From the NCBI GenBank assembly GCA_934376955.1, contig CAKRPJ010000001.1:77619-141618 (forward strand): a DNA stretch of 64,000 bases, written 5' to 3'. Below, piece by piece: positions 1-9,485 of the stretch. Under the pieces are notes generated by a model that made no database searches, was not told where the DNA came from, and saw nothing but the letters and a program-made list of their open reading frames with translations. The stretch comes from CAKRPJ01 sp934376955. Lineage in GTDB: Bacteria; Bacillota; Clostridia; Lachnospirales; Lachnospiraceae. The position numbers and the translations under genes were made by a program. The first letter of the stretch is position 1. Each line of letters opens with the position of its first letter.

Positions 1-196
1 CATAGCCGTCTTTCACCGGCATCTGGTAGCCGTGCCCATCACATTCAAAACCCATGTAGCCGCGTTCCTTACTGTAGTATACAACCACGCCCTTCAGCGG
101 GCGCACCTGACGCTTCAGGGGCACTTTGGGCGGGGCAGCAGTTTCAACAGGTTCAATCTTCACATCGGCAATACCGCCGGTATTCTTGTCTTCCAT
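1..196 (-). CDS. Small phage protein, 3' end outside window
   Basis: The start codon at 196 follows a clear AAAGGAGT site. The visible 65 residues begin MEDKNTGG and include a Pro/Lys stretch and a Tyr/Gly-rich end. It lies directly downstream of the tail tube gene in the late operon, where tail assembly chaperones often sit, but no motif identifies it. Function unknown. Confidence 0.6.
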   Translation of the reverse strand, partial: MEDKNTGGIADVKIEPVETAAPPKVPLKRQVRPLKGVVVYYSKERGYMGFECDGHGYQMPVKDGY

Positions 197-218
197 GCAC
201 GCCACTCCTTTCGCGTTC

Positions 219-247
219 TAAAAATGGAGGAGCTTTTCGCTCCCCCA
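219..247 (-). terminator. Rho-independent terminator after tail tube gene
   Basis: Read on the minus strand, a GGGGGAGC/AGCTCC-type stem with a GAAA loop is followed by a run of T. It lies between the tail tube gene and the next gene, so it may only attenuate transcription. Confidence 0.6.
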
Positions 248-302
248 CGGATCAAACATCACAATTCAAACCTATATATAATAAGGTAGGGATTTGCGTT
301 GA

Positions 303-1028
303 TCACTCCATAAAGTTCATGTCGTAAATGTCGCCGTCCTGGTTGGCCATGCAGTCAAAGGTGATAGAAACAGTGGTCGGATCACCAGTGTTCTGGAAAG
401 CCAGGCTGAAACTTGCCTGCGGCTGAGCCTTGTAGTAAACCAGCTCGCACTGCACAATCTCGTCGTCCTCGGTCTTGAACGGCATCATACCGTGGATCTC
501 AAAGGCACGCGGGAATGTGTCAGAATCAAACTTGACAGTCTGAACACCATCGTTCTTGTCGTAGAAGTAGTAGGCAATATAGTTCTTGCCGTCCTGCAGG
601 CCAGCACCAGCAACCTTCTTGTCAGTGGTGGTAAGATCACTGATCTCAGTACCAGCGTCGTCAGAAACAGCAAAAACCTGCACAGTGCCGGCCTTCGGGG
701 TCTCGCTCAGCTCAATGCCGTCAGTGGTGGCGGTCAGTACCTCGCGCTTCATAATCTTTGCAACCTTGCCAATGTCCTGACCGCTCAGCAGGGCAAACAG
801 CTTAACAGGCATGATCTGGGTATCAACTTTCAGGGTGCCTGCACGCTCGCCATCAAAACCAACACGGTTCGGTGCGCCCTGGCCGCCCTTTGCAAACACG
901 CGGTTTGCGGTAAAGTCAGTGGTGGTCACGTTGGCAAAATCAATGGGCAGAAAAACTTTCTTGGTCTTGTAATCAAGCAGAACCAGATCAGCAACTTCAC
1001 GGTTCGCCATATTCGGATTTACAGCCAT
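303..1028 (-). CDS. Putative major tail tube protein
   Basis: 241 residues with a GGAGG site before ATG. The sequence is rich in beta-type segments, with an early region around VTTTDFTANRVFAKGGQG that I associate with tail tube proteins of large Firmicute phages. It is the seventh gene after the major capsid gene in reading order, the usual place for a tail tube. The product would polymerise into the tail lumen. Assignment rests on position and general resemblance; another structural protein is possible. Confidence 0.5.
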   Translation of the reverse strand: MAVNPNMANREVADLVLLDYKTKKVFLPIDFANVTTTDFTANRVFAKGGQGAPNRVGFDGERAGTLKVDTQIMPVKLFALLSGQDIGKVAKIMKREVLTATTDGIELSETPKAGTVQVFAVSDDAGTEISDLTTTDKKVAGAGLQDGKNYIAYYFYDKNDGVQTVKFDSDTFPRAFEIHGMMPFKTEDDEIVQCELVYYKAQPQASFSLAFQNTGDPTTVSITFDCMANQDGDIYDMNFME

Positions 1029-1042
1029 ATCTTATTCCTCCA

Positions 1043-1831
1043 TTATTGTTTATCAGTTTCCATGCGTTTGTACCATCCGCCAAGGTCGTTTTCGCCACCC
1101 CATACGGCATAGTTCATGTCATGGATCTCATTTTGTTTTTTTATATTCTGACGGTTAAAAGTGTCATGCACCTGGTACACCGTCAAATCATAAATATTCG
1201 TATAATTCAGGCTGTTATGGTTTGTCACCAGCGCAGAGATGATGTTCCCCAACTCCAAATCAGGGTTACTCTTATGCCCTTTTCGTTTCGATTTTTCATA
1301 TTCAGCCTTTTTCTTTTGGAATCGTTCATAAAACTTGCGGGCAGCCTCATTTTTGAACTTCAAGTTTTCCTCCCGCTTCTGGTCTATGTACGCGGTTTGC
1401 AGGCAAATGTCGCAAATCTCTGCCCAGTTATCTCGCGTTATGGAACCATCAATCAGGATCTTATCGTCCACCTCGGTTTTATTCACCAGTACAGCATGGT
1501 GCGCTTCATCATATTCAAGCGGCGCATCAATAAAAAAGGCCAGTGCGGCAATCATCTCCGCCTGGCTTTCTTTGCTCATACTCAATAAATCAAAGGTGTT
1601 AATGGTGGCTTTTTCCTCCTCGCTCAAAGCTTCATACGGGTTCTCCTGCCCTGTTACCTTGGCAATGTCTTCAAACATCGCCTGTGGTGTCAGCAGCAAG
1701 GTACTTAGCGCAAACTGATAGCTCATATAGCCGCGCTTGTTAATGTCGCTCAGTCGGGGCGAGTGTACTCTACCCACATTTTTCACCATAAAACCTTCGG
1801 GATTCAGCAGTTCATAGTACGGTACTTTCAC
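1043..1831 (-). CDS. Tail/neck region protein, unknown
   Basis: 262 residues. Translation starts at GTG, whose bases overlap the TGA of the upstream gene, indicating translational coupling. The middle (about residues 150-185) is a Lys/Glu-rich helix likely to form a coiled coil. It sits between a neck-type gene and the tail tube gene, so a role in tail assembly is plausible. I do not recognise the family. Confidence 0.5.
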   Translation of the reverse strand: MKVPYYELLNPEGFMVKNVGRVHSPRLSDINKRGYMSYQFALSTLLLTPQAMFEDIAKVTGQENPYEALSEEEKATINTFDLLSMSKESQAEMIAALAFFIDAPLEYDEAHHAVLVNKTEVDDKILIDGSITRDNWAEICDICLQTAYIDQKREENLKFKNEAARKFYERFQKKKAEYEKSKRKGHKSNPDLELGNIISALVTNHNSLNYTNIYDLTVYQVHDTFNRQNIKKQNEIHDMNYAVWGGENDLGGWYKRMETDKQ

Positions 1832-2334
1832 TTTGCGCCACCCATCTTGCGGTTGAACGCCATCACTTCGTATGTAATGCAGCGGCCGTAATAATTATTA
1901 TTCGGCTTATATACATCGTTGTTTAGTAACCGTACCTTCCCAATTCCAAAATCTTCGCTGCCGTTCAGCAAACGGTCAACGTTCATGGCCAACACATCGG
2001 CCTTCGTTCCCAGCACGCCGGGGTGTCGATAACTCTTCATTACCTTCTTATTGCAATAGGCAAAAATGTACAGGTACACTCTGTATGCCGTATCGCTCGG
2101 TGCCTTAGCCACCACGGTTTCCATGCACAGGTAGGTGTCCGCTGTTTCATTGATCTCCGGCACATACTCAAACTCGTAAATATGTCCGGTGCTAATGCTC
2201 TTATCGCCCAGTAGCATCTCGTCCGTGTCAGTATCATCGTCCACGGGTCCAAGCAGCAGGTTAATAATGGTGTCGTCCTGTGCCAGCAGGGCGGCTACTT
2301 TGTGTTTGTATTCTCCCAGCTCACTCAGGTTCAT
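1828..2334 (-). CDS. Putative neck or tail-completion protein
   Basis: 168 residues, with ATGA overlaps to both neighbours. Size, a mix of acidic and beta segments, and position between the connector genes and tail tube gene fit a head-tail joining or tail terminator protein. No catalytic motif. Inference from gene order only. Confidence 0.45.
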   Translation of the reverse strand: MNLSELGEYKHKVAALLAQDDTIINLLLGPVDDDTDTDEMLLGDKSISTGHIYEFEYVPEINETADTYLCMETVVAKAPSDTAYRVYLYIFAYCNKKVMKSYRHPGVLGTKADVLAMNVDRLLNGSEDFGIGKVRLLNNDVYKPNNNYYGRCITYEVMAFNRKMGGAK

Positions 2335-3335
2335 ACGTCCACCACCTTCACTGTAATGCTGTCTGTGCTCTTGCCGTCCGGTGCCACAACCGTCAGTTTC
2401 ACGGTGGCTCCATTCAGCGCGGCATTATCCTCTGCGCATACCCGGCAGCTGTCCCCAGTCACCCGATTCCACTGCACACTGTTGGCAAGGTATACCTTTG
2501 TTTCAAGTGTTTTATCATCAACGCTCAGGCTCCAGGTGCATCCCGGCAGCGGCTTGCCATCAATCGTGGCCTTAAAAATCTTGCCGCGCCCGCAAATGCG
2601 CACTTTAGGTTCACCCGCGTATTTAATAATCACTTCGCCGTCCTCCGGTGCTTGTCTTACCTCCTGGTAATCGCACAGCATCTTTTCGGCGTTATCCTGT
2701 TCTTCCACATGCTGGTCTTGTTCAAGGTTCAAAACCAAAAATCCCGTCTGGGCGTCATTCCAGTCGTAGCGTTCTGTCATAGCGTCCACACAGGTCACAC
2801 GGTAAGTTTTAGGCTTGCCGTTAATCTGCTCCATCATCAGGCGTTTCCCCACGTCCAGCAAAGCCGATTCCTCATCATACGGTATTTTCACCTGGAATTC
2901 GCGGCTGGAAATAGTCATGTATACATCTTCGTTCAGGTTGGAAAAATACGGCTTGTCCACAACCGCCCACCGGGTAATAATCTCCCCTGTCTCATGGTTC
3001 TGCCACTGGATGCTCCGGTTACACAGCTCAATTTTGCCGCGCACGGTTATTTCATCGTCCGCATCGCGCTCTGTAATCAGCCAATGGCTTTTACTAAACA
3101 GCATAATTTTTCCAATCTCAAAGTTGTCGCCCGGCATGGTGCGTATAATCTTCTGGTTTGTCACCGTGCTGCTAATAATCATCATGTGGTGGGGTACCCC
3201 CTCAATCTCTACCTCTTTATAGGCGGGGGAGTCAGGCCCCATTCTCAGCGTGTCCCGTTTGCTCTTTTCAACCATCCGGTCACGCCGCGTATTTCCGTGC
3301 CTGCCAAGCATAGCAGCATATGTCTCATAGTTCAT
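2331..3335 (-). CDS. Structural protein with C-terminal Ig-like domain
   Basis: 334 residues. The last ~80 residues (from about 250) read like a bacterial Ig-like (BIG2-type) beta sandwich, with a TWSL segment, a repeated V-K-L-T-V pattern and a DSITVKV end. The N-terminal part is unknown. It lies in the head-tail connector block. Ig-like domains decorate many phage virion proteins and often bind carbohydrate; that role here is inference. Confidence 0.5.
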   Translation of the reverse strand: MNYETYAAMLGRHGNTRRDRMVEKSKRDTLRMGPDSPAYKEVEIEGVPHHMMIISSTVTNQKIIRTMPGDNFEIGKIMLFSKSHWLITERDADDEITVRGKIELCNRSIQWQNHETGEIITRWAVVDKPYFSNLNEDVYMTISSREFQVKIPYDEESALLDVGKRLMMEQINGKPKTYRVTCVDAMTERYDWNDAQTGFLVLNLEQDQHVEEQDNAEKMLCDYQEVRQAPEDGEVIIKYAGEPKVRICGRGKIFKATIDGKPLPGCTWSLSVDDKTLETKVYLANSVQWNRVTGDSCRVCAEDNAALNGATVKLTVVAPDGKSTDSITVKVVDV

Positions 3336-3346
3336 ACGCTACCACC

Positions 3347-3781
3347 TCACTCAGTCAAACTCGAAATTTCCCCATTGCGGAAAGAGTACAGGTTAATCTC
3401 CTTCATCTGCTGCCGCTCGGTAGTGGTCAGCAGGGTCGTCATCTTCTCCAACAGGTTGGCTGGCGAAAACAACGTAAAATCCTTTGTGCTCAATCCGTTC
3501 TGCAATGCGTCTGTGTTATAAACATATTGGCGCACAAAATGTACAATCATGCCCAGTGCCAAAATATCCTTCTCGCGGTTCGTCAGCGTAATGTTAAACG
3601 CCAGCAGGTCATCTTCCCTGTCATTCAGGTCCTGTTTGCACACATCCTCAAAATCGCTGATCGCCATCTTCAAAAGATCCAGCTGCATTGCTTCTCTTGT
3701 CACCGCATCGTAGTCCAGGAACTCATAGTTGCGGACTTGGCCACGGTAACGCTCATAAACTTCCTCGTATCTTGTGCCCAT
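3347..3781 (-). CDS. Putative head-tail adaptor protein
   Basis: 144 residues, largely helical, no cysteine-rich or catalytic motif. It directly follows the gene downstream of the capsid gene, a place commonly held by the small helical connector (gp6/gp15-like adaptor). The ribosome site is AGAGGAATGG. Function is inferred from size, predicted helicity and position. Confidence 0.45.
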   Translation of the reverse strand: MGTRYEEVYERYRGQVRNYEFLDYDAVTREAMQLDLLKMAISDFEDVCKQDLNDREDDLLAFNITLTNREKDILALGMIVHFVRQYVYNTDALQNGLSTKDFTLFSPANLLEKMTTLLTTTERQQMKEINLYSFRNGEISSLTE

Positions 3782-3802
3782 TGGCCCGCACCATTCCTCT
3801 CA

Positions 3803-4336
3803 TTATTCTTCGGTTCCGCCGATCGTCACAATCTCAACGCCGCTCTTGCGGGTTCTGGGTTTCTTGGGTGCCTCCAACGCAACGGATTCTTCCAAATCGC
3901 AATCCAGCACATCGTTCAATGCTTTAATCATGGCACGGCTGTCCAGCTGGTCTGCTTTCAGCATCTCCTTTGCGCGGATACGGATGCTGTCGCGCATCCC
4001 CTCGCTCATCTTGGGCACCTTCTCGCGGATCTCATCTGGGGTCCACTTAAATACCTCGTCAAAGTTCTCCGTGGTCAGCGCATTCTTGTAGTAACGTTCC
4101 ACACCCAGCTTGCGCAGTACATTGGCGTCCTCAACCAAAATCCAGTTATCACGGAAAAACCGCGGCTGGCTGCCACGCATTACAAGCAGCTCGGCGTAGT
4201 CCATCTCCTGCACCTCGCCAAACTCGGTCCACTCAACGGTGTAGCCGGGGTTGCGGGTCGAAGCATAAAACAAGTTGCCATGGGTACCGTTCTTGCATTC
4301 CACCATGGTCTCATTGGTAATCTTCGCAGTTGCCAA
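3803..4336 (-). CDS. Capsid-adjacent structural protein
   Basis: 177 residues starting at TTG, chosen because GGAGG lies six bases upstream and no better start is nearby. The N-terminal half contains a FFRDNWILVED segment; the C-terminal tail is charged (KKPRTRKS). It directly follows the major capsid gene past a terminator-like hairpin, so a different expression level from capsid is likely. Exact role unknown. Confidence 0.5.
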   Translation of the reverse strand: MATAKITNETMVECKNGTHGNLFYASTRNPGYTVEWTEFGEVQEMDYAELLVMRGSQPRFFRDNWILVEDANVLRKLGVERYYKNALTTENFDEVFKWTPDEIREKVPKMSEGMRDSIRIRAKEMLKADQLDSRAMIKALNDVLDCDLEESVALEAPKKPRTRKSGVEIVTIGGTEE

Positions 4337-4363
4337 AACATACCTCCAAAATATTCCTTATAT

Positions 4364-4391
4364 AAAAAAGAACCCCGCCTTGCGGCAGGGG
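4364..4391 (-). terminator. Terminator after major capsid gene
   Basis: On the minus strand a CCCCTGCC/GGCGGGG-type stem with a short loop is followed by TTCTTTTTT. It lies between the capsid gene and the next gene and would raise capsid transcript relative to the connector genes. Confidence 0.7.
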
Positions 4392-4408
4392 TATCGTTCA
4401 GCTCAAAA

Positions 4409-5395
4409 TCAGGCAAACTTGTAGCTGCCAAAGTCGCGGTCCAGAATAATGGAAATACCGGTACGCTTGGTCATCAGGAATTCCTGGGTCAGGTCGGCCT
4501 TGTTCATCGGGTCGCCCATCAGCATGGTAACTTCACCCTCGGTAACGCGCTTCACGGGCTTGGTGTCGCCGGCAAAAATGTAAACAGTGTCGTCAGGCAG
4601 AATAAACTCAGTAGAGCCGATCTTGTGGCGCTGCTTCATCGCAATCATCGGGGTGCCGGCAATGTGGCCCAGGTAGCCCATGCTGTACAGGTCGCTCTTG
4701 GCCTGCTCACCCATGGTAGCAGTGGTAATCTTGCGCAGTGCCTTGCGGGTACCAACGATAGTAGCAGTGTCTCCGGTAGAAGCTTCAATGTGCTCAATCA
4801 GGTCAAGCAGCTTGTCCTCATTGTAAGAACCGCTCTGGGTATAAACGGGGTCCAGCTTGGTAAACATGCTGGTCCATGCCAGATAAGCGCTGTCCAGATC
4901 ATACTGGGTAAAGCTGCGGCCAACAGTGTCAACCAGGTCATTAAAGTCAATGCGGCCAGCCATCACGCGGTTCATTTCCTCGTAAACCTTCACAGCACGC
5001 AGCTGGGTGTTCACGGTAATGTCCTGGCCGGCTTCCAGGCGCTGACGGCGAATGCCCTGGGTGCCTTCAGCAATGTCGGCAACAGTCAGCAGGCACGGTT
5101 TGGTGGTATGGAAAATGTTGGTATCGCCCAGAGCGGTATTGCGGTCCTCAATAAAATTGGTAAAGAACTCGTCACCCTTCAGGCCCTCTTCACTGACCTT
5201 TTCAATCAGAACTTCGGTAATAGCAAACAGGTTGCTGCACTTACCGTCGCGGATATCCTTGTAGCTCATGCTGGTCTTGCCATTATTAGCCTCAATCATG
5301 GCCTGGCGCAGAACTTCCTGGCTGTCTTTCACGCTGTATTCGCCCAGGTGGCCATGGTAGCCATCAACGGCCAGCTTAATCAGTTTCTCATCCAT
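4409..5395 (-). CDS. Major capsid protein (HK97-like fold, probable)
   Basis: 328 residues, start with AAAGGAG. The order protease/scaffold, decoration-like protein, this gene, terminator, connectors is the usual head module order. The sequence lacks a signal or membrane segment and has the E-loop/P-domain style typical of Firmicute phage capsids, with a conserved end around TKRTGISIILDRDFGSYKFA-type residues. It would form the icosahedral shell. Alternatives are few given position. Confidence 0.75.
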   Translation of the reverse strand: MDEKLIKLAVDGYHGHLGEYSVKDSQEVLRQAMIEANNGKTSMSYKDIRDGKCSNLFAITEVLIEKVSEEGLKGDEFFTNFIEDRNTALGDTNIFHTTKPCLLTVADIAEGTQGIRRQRLEAGQDITVNTQLRAVKVYEEMNRVMAGRIDFNDLVDTVGRSFTQYDLDSAYLAWTSMFTKLDPVYTQSGSYNEDKLLDLIEHIEASTGDTATIVGTRKALRKITTATMGEQAKSDLYSMGYLGHIAGTPMIAMKQRHKIGSTEFILPDDTVYIFAGDTKPVKRVTEGEVTMLMGDPMNKADLTQEFLMTKRTGISIILDRDFGSYKFA

Positions 5396-5479
5396 GTTAA
5401 TACTCCTTTACATATAAAGATAGGTGCAGCCATAGGCCACACCAGTAATTAGTTATAACTAACTCGCTGATACAAAAAA

Positions 5480-6001
5480 TCAGGCGATCACGTCAACGAT
5501 GTAATAGGTATACTGGCCATCGCCAAAGCCAACCTTCACAGGGTCGCGCTTGATCGCACCAAAAACATTGTCAGCAGAAGCATCAGCCTCAATTTTCAGC
5601 TTGGTAGAACCAGCAGCAAAGGCAACGAACTTGCCCTTTTCGGGGGTACCGTCAAAAGCTTCAGCAGTAACGCGGAAAGAATCAGCACCGGCAACCAGCA
5701 GGTAAACGCGAACAGGCTTGCCAGCTTCGTTCTCCCACTCGGTCAGGTAATGGGTGCGGGTCTCATCATAAAACAGCTCAACGCCGGCAACCAGGGCCAG
5801 CAGGGAGCGCTTAGAATCAGCAGCAGGTGCTTCAGCCTTGTAGGTTTCGGGGCCGATCGCATCACCAATCACAACAATGTTGCCATTATCAATGGCGGCA
5901 GGGTTGCCATCCTTGTAAAAAACAACACTCTTCAGGTAGGCAGCGTTGCTGGAACCAACCAGCATATCGGTGCCAACAACAGCATGTTTAATGTTAGCCA
6001 T
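5480..6001 (-). CDS. Putative head decoration protein
   Basis: 173 residues. I start it at MANIKHAV because a strong AAGGAGTTACAT site precedes that ATG, rather than at the longer open frame. It is rich in short beta strands and Gly/Ala, lies between the protease/scaffold and the capsid gene, and has the size of capsid-stabilising decoration proteins. Position-based inference. Confidence 0.55.
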   Translation of the reverse strand: MANIKHAVVGTDMLVGSSNAAYLKSVVFYKDGNPAAIDNGNIVVIGDAIGPETYKAEAPAADSKRSLLALVAGVELFYDETRTHYLTEWENEAGKPVRVYLLVAGADSFRVTAEAFDGTPEKGKFVAFAAGSTKLKIEADASADNVFGAIKRDPVKVGFGDGQYTYYIVDVIA

Positions 6002-6020
6002 AATATGTAACTCCTTTTTT

Positions 6021-7706
6021 TTACTCTTTTGTATGCAGGTAACGTTCAAACAGGTCGCCATAGCGCTTCTCTGTTTTCTGGGTGCCATTCACGCCAAACC
6101 GTACCTTGTTTACCTCGCCCTTCTTTTCTTTGGGCGGAACATAACTGAACTCAGCGGCCTTTTTGCCCAACAGCTTGTAGCAAGCATCTTCCAAAACGGT
6201 AAACTCCATCGTCTTGTTATCTCGCAACTTGGCATAATCAGCATCACCATCCAGCTTCTGATCCATAACGGCAAACAGCTGTTCGCGTTTAGCGCTCTCT
6301 TCTTCTTTGGCAGCAGCAGCCTCGGCCGCAACGTAAGCATCATATTTCGGCTTCATCTCGTCATACTCTGCTTTCAGTTCGCTGTACTGCTTGTTGGCAG
6401 CCTCCAGTTTTTCGGTCTGCTCTTTGGCCTTGTCGCCCATGGTGCTGTACAGCGCTGGCACGCCAATATCGGCACTGCCTTCATCCCAGGCTTCATACTT
6501 TACCTTCATGCGTTTCTTGCTGGCAAAATCAACTTTCACGTTGTCGCCATCCATGGTAAAGGTAAAGCTGTAGATCTTCCAATCCTGGCAATCCATCACA
6601 ACGGCAAGGTCATCCTGCACATCCTGCAGCCAATAGCGGCTTACTTCATAGCCCCACGGGTCAATCATGGTTTCAGCGCTAATGGCCTCGTTTACTTCGT
6701 TCAGCTTGTCGCACAGGTTCAGGCTGTAATCCGCAGCAGGTTCTCCGCCTTCCGGTTCCGCAGCGGGTTCCGGTTCTGCCGGGGGTTCGGGTTCTGCAGG
6801 TTCAGCAGCAGGCTCTGCGTCCGGCTCACTTTCCGGTTCACCCTGCGGCTCTTCCGGCTCAGCAGATTTTGCCGCAGCCATCTCTTCACACTTCGCTTTC
6901 AGTTCCTCAATGGTAATTTCCTCCAAAGAGAACTCCAGCGTAGAAGCGTCAATGCCGTAAGAAGCCAGAATTTCTTCTTTTTCTTTCAAGCAATCGTCTC
7001 CTTTCGCAAAATTATCTATCTGAGCCTCCTTGGAGGATTCAGATCTCTGTAAAGCTGTGTATTCCGCCAGCATATCCTTAACCTGGCTCGCAATCGTCGC
7101 GGCGGTAAAATTCGCCGTAACTGTGCTGCCCGTCATTGCTGGTCGGATTTGCGGGTCAGTGGTGGAAAGCACGCAGCAGCCATCAAAATCAAAATTCTGC
7201 ACAACATAGTAGCCGTCTTTATCCACATAGCCTTCCATGTTGGTGATCTCCATGCTCTGCCCTTTCACCACATCCCGCTCAAAAATCCCACAGGAATCGT
7301 CAAACTTGGTCCACAGCAACCCGTCAACGCGCAAATATTCCCGTGTTTTTCCTGTGCCGTCATCCCGGCTTACCCAGCGCGGGTTGCAGCTCTCCGGTAT
7401 CACACCGTAAGCGCTGCCGGCATATACATATCGAATCCCGTCCTCGTCCACAATCAGCTCATGCTCGTGGCCCTTAAAATCAAGCTCATCATCGTCATTC
7501 TGCTCAATGTATCCAAGGATCGGGGTATTCGCAATACTCTTTGCTGCCCGGTCAACTACCTCTTTTTCAAACCGCGATCCGTTCAGGTTGCCGCCAGTAT
7601 GCAGCACATCAATCGTCACGTTAATAAAACGCGCATCTTTGCCTATCACTTCTCCGGTTTTTTCAAAGGTAATTGGCAGGCGGTTCAACCGCTCACTCAC
7701 ATCCAA
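6021..7706 (-). CDS. Prohead protease fused to scaffold
   Basis: 561 residues. About residues 1-200 look like a capsid maturation protease: a GHEHEL segment near 80 and a GQSMEIT segment near 150 could supply the His and Ser. Residues about 285-330 form a Pro/Glu/Ala-rich linker of repeated PEPAAE-like units. The rest, about 340-540, is charged and contains a long coiled-coil stretch near 420-480, as expected of an internal scaffold. Such protease-scaffold fusions lie immediately before the capsid gene. The protein would shape the prohead and be cut away. Confidence 0.65.
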   Translation of the reverse strand: MDVSERLNRLPITFEKTGEVIGKDARFINVTIDVLHTGGNLNGSRFEKEVVDRAAKSIANTPILGYIEQNDDDELDFKGHEHELIVDEDGIRYVYAGSAYGVIPESCNPRWVSRDDGTGKTREYLRVDGLLWTKFDDSCGIFERDVVKGQSMEITNMEGYVDKDGYYVVQNFDFDGCCVLSTTDPQIRPAMTGSTVTANFTAATIASQVKDMLAEYTALQRSESSKEAQIDNFAKGDDCLKEKEEILASYGIDASTLEFSLEEITIEELKAKCEEMAAAKSAEPEEPQGEPESEPDAEPAAEPAEPEPPAEPEPAAEPEGGEPAADYSLNLCDKLNEVNEAISAETMIDPWGYEVSRYWLQDVQDDLAVVMDCQDWKIYSFTFTMDGDNVKVDFASKKRMKVKYEAWDEGSADIGVPALYSTMGDKAKEQTEKLEAANKQYSELKAEYDEMKPKYDAYVAAEAAAAKEEESAKREQLFAVMDQKLDGDADYAKLRDNKTMEFTVLEDACYKLLGKKAAEFSYVPPKEKKGEVNKVRFGVNGTQKTEKRYGDLFERYLHTKE

Positions 7707-7720
7707 TCACCCCGTAAACT

Positions 7721-7744
7721 AAAAAGGCCGCTTGCATAGCGGTC
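7721..7744 (-). terminator. Terminator-like hairpin in head operon
   Basis: On the minus strand a GACCGCT/AGCGGCC stem is followed by TTTTT, between the small gene after portal and the protease/scaffold gene. Likely a partial terminator inside the operon. Confidence 0.55.
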
Positions 7745-7746
7745 TC

Positions 7747-7932
7747 TCAAAAGTAATTTCGTTTTTTCTGCTGTGCGGCAAACTCCTGCACAGCCTTCAA
7801 ATCATCGTCGTCAAGTTCAAAAATATATACTGTATGGCTGCCACTGTCGCGCTCTTCCCGCACCAGCTTCTTTTTCTGGCGCAGCAAATATAGTACCACG
7901 TCACGGCCGCGCACCTTAACTTCACGCTTCAT
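7747..7932 (-). CDS. Small basic protein in head module
   Basis: 61 residues, start with GGAGG. Charged, with a LYLLRQKKKL helix and an acidic ELDDDDLK segment. It lies between portal and protease/scaffold. No recognisable family; perhaps an assembly factor. Confidence 0.55.
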   Translation of the reverse strand: MKREVKVRGRDVVLYLLRQKKKLVREERDSGSHTVYIFELDDDDLKAVQEFAAQQKKRNYF

Positions 7933-7937
7933 CGCTA

Positions 7938-9473
7938 TCAGCCTCCTGTCGCCAGGTCTTCCTCGCTACTGTTCTCGCCTGCGTCTGTCAGCGCCTTACC
8001 CTCACTTGCATTGGTGGGGCGTCCGCCTTCATCTGTCGCGGCATTACTGTCAGCAGCGCTCTGCGTGTTGGAGCTTATCAGCGGCACCTCATTGGCCGAT
8101 AGGTTCAATACCGTGTTTTCCAGGTACTGCATGTTCTCCACATCGCTTGGGCTGTATCCGCTTGTCGCCATAATGGCACTGCGCACCGGCATTCCGTACT
8201 GGCCATCTTTTACAAGGCGGTCATGCACTTCCTGCCGGTTAAAATACGTCACATCTAAAATATTTACCTTAAACTTAACTGCCGTCGAAACACTCTTTAA
8301 TTTACGGTTGATCCAGCGTTCAATCTGCCGCATCATCGCAAACACAATCATCTGGTCATTCACGGTAGAAAGGCTCAGCGTAGAGCTGCTGGGATCTTCA
8401 CCGCCACCAAACAGGATCGAGTTTACACCCGCCTGCTTCCACATCGAATTTTCAGCTTTTGCCACATCGTCACTGCCGCTCACAGCTCCACTTTTTTCAA
8501 AGTCCCAGCTGCTGATCTTCATCGGACTCATAATCGCGCCAATGTTCTCCGGCAACACGTTGCACAGCATGTCGTAAAACTCTTTGCACAGGTCGTAGTC
8601 AATCAAAAATGTACCGTCATCCCCCACCGGGATCTCCAACGCCAACGCCTTGTAATTATTCACTTCGCTAGCATCCTTGCTGATCGCCCGGTAGTCCTCA
8701 ATATCCGCCAGTGCGCTGAACAAGCTCACAAACGGCGGGATCGGCACATACGTCTGCTCGTTTACTTTCAAACAGATAGAATTCTCACTTGACAGCTCCT
8801 GCCACTTCAAGCCGGAATCCTTCTGGTACGCACTGTACATCGTGGTAAATTCCGGTGGAAAATTTGGTAATCTCTCATTGTGGGAATCAAAGTAAGAAAA
8901 ATTGAACGCAAAGTTATATACACCATCCTCAATGCTGCTGATCTTACAATAGTCAGCATCCAGCTGCTGGAATGTGTAGCTGTCGTTCGTTTCCCATGCG
9001 TACCCGTAATACACATCATCACGGAACGCCACCATCAACGCCCGGCTGAACTCGTGCCGCAAGTTCATCTTTTCCAACTGTGCCGTCACCGCATAGTAAC
9101 CTTTTTTGAACTTTTGCAGGTTCACATTCTTGGAATAATCAACGCCATACGGCACCACAATGTAACTGAACGTGCTCATGTTGGCAAAATACTGGATCAG
9201 CCGCCTGTAATAGTTCGAAATATTGAACAGGTATTGACTCATCTGCCGCAGCTGCACTTCATAGTTGGCCGGGTTCGCCAAATAGGTAACAATCTGGCTC
9301 TTGGTGTACTTTTTATAAGTAGGGTTGTAGTCGCGGTTATTTTCCAGGTCGCGGATCTTCACGTTTGCCAGGTTCGCATATCGCACCTTACTCATAAATT
9401 CCGTCAATGGCACAAAGCTTTTCTTGCCGTCCGGGCTGATCATGGCGACCTTTTTCTGCTGTATTTCTTCCAT
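7938..9473 (-). CDS. Portal protein
   Basis: 511 residues with an AGGAGG site. It directly follows TerL, matches portal length, and has the typical aromatic-rich N-terminal half with YRRLIQYFANM-like helices, then a long helical region and a Ser/Ala-rich C-terminal tail. It would form the dodecameric ring through which DNA is packaged and to which the tail connects. Confidence 0.75.
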   Translation of the reverse strand: MEEIQQKKVAMISPDGKKSFVPLTEFMSKVRYANLANVKIRDLENNRDYNPTYKKYTKSQIVTYLANPANYEVQLRQMSQYLFNISNYYRRLIQYFANMSTFSYIVVPYGVDYSKNVNLQKFKKGYYAVTAQLEKMNLRHEFSRALMVAFRDDVYYGYAWETNDSYTFQQLDADYCKISSIEDGVYNFAFNFSYFDSHNERLPNFPPEFTTMYSAYQKDSGLKWQELSSENSICLKVNEQTYVPIPPFVSLFSALADIEDYRAISKDASEVNNYKALALEIPVGDDGTFLIDYDLCKEFYDMLCNVLPENIGAIMSPMKISSWDFEKSGAVSGSDDVAKAENSMWKQAGVNSILFGGGEDPSSSTLSLSTVNDQMIVFAMMRQIERWINRKLKSVSTAVKFKVNILDVTYFNRQEVHDRLVKDGQYGMPVRSAIMATSGYSPSDVENMQYLENTVLNLSANEVPLISSNTQSAADSNAATDEGGRPTNASEGKALTDAGENSSEEDLATGG

Positions 9474-9485
9474 ATAGCCGCCTCC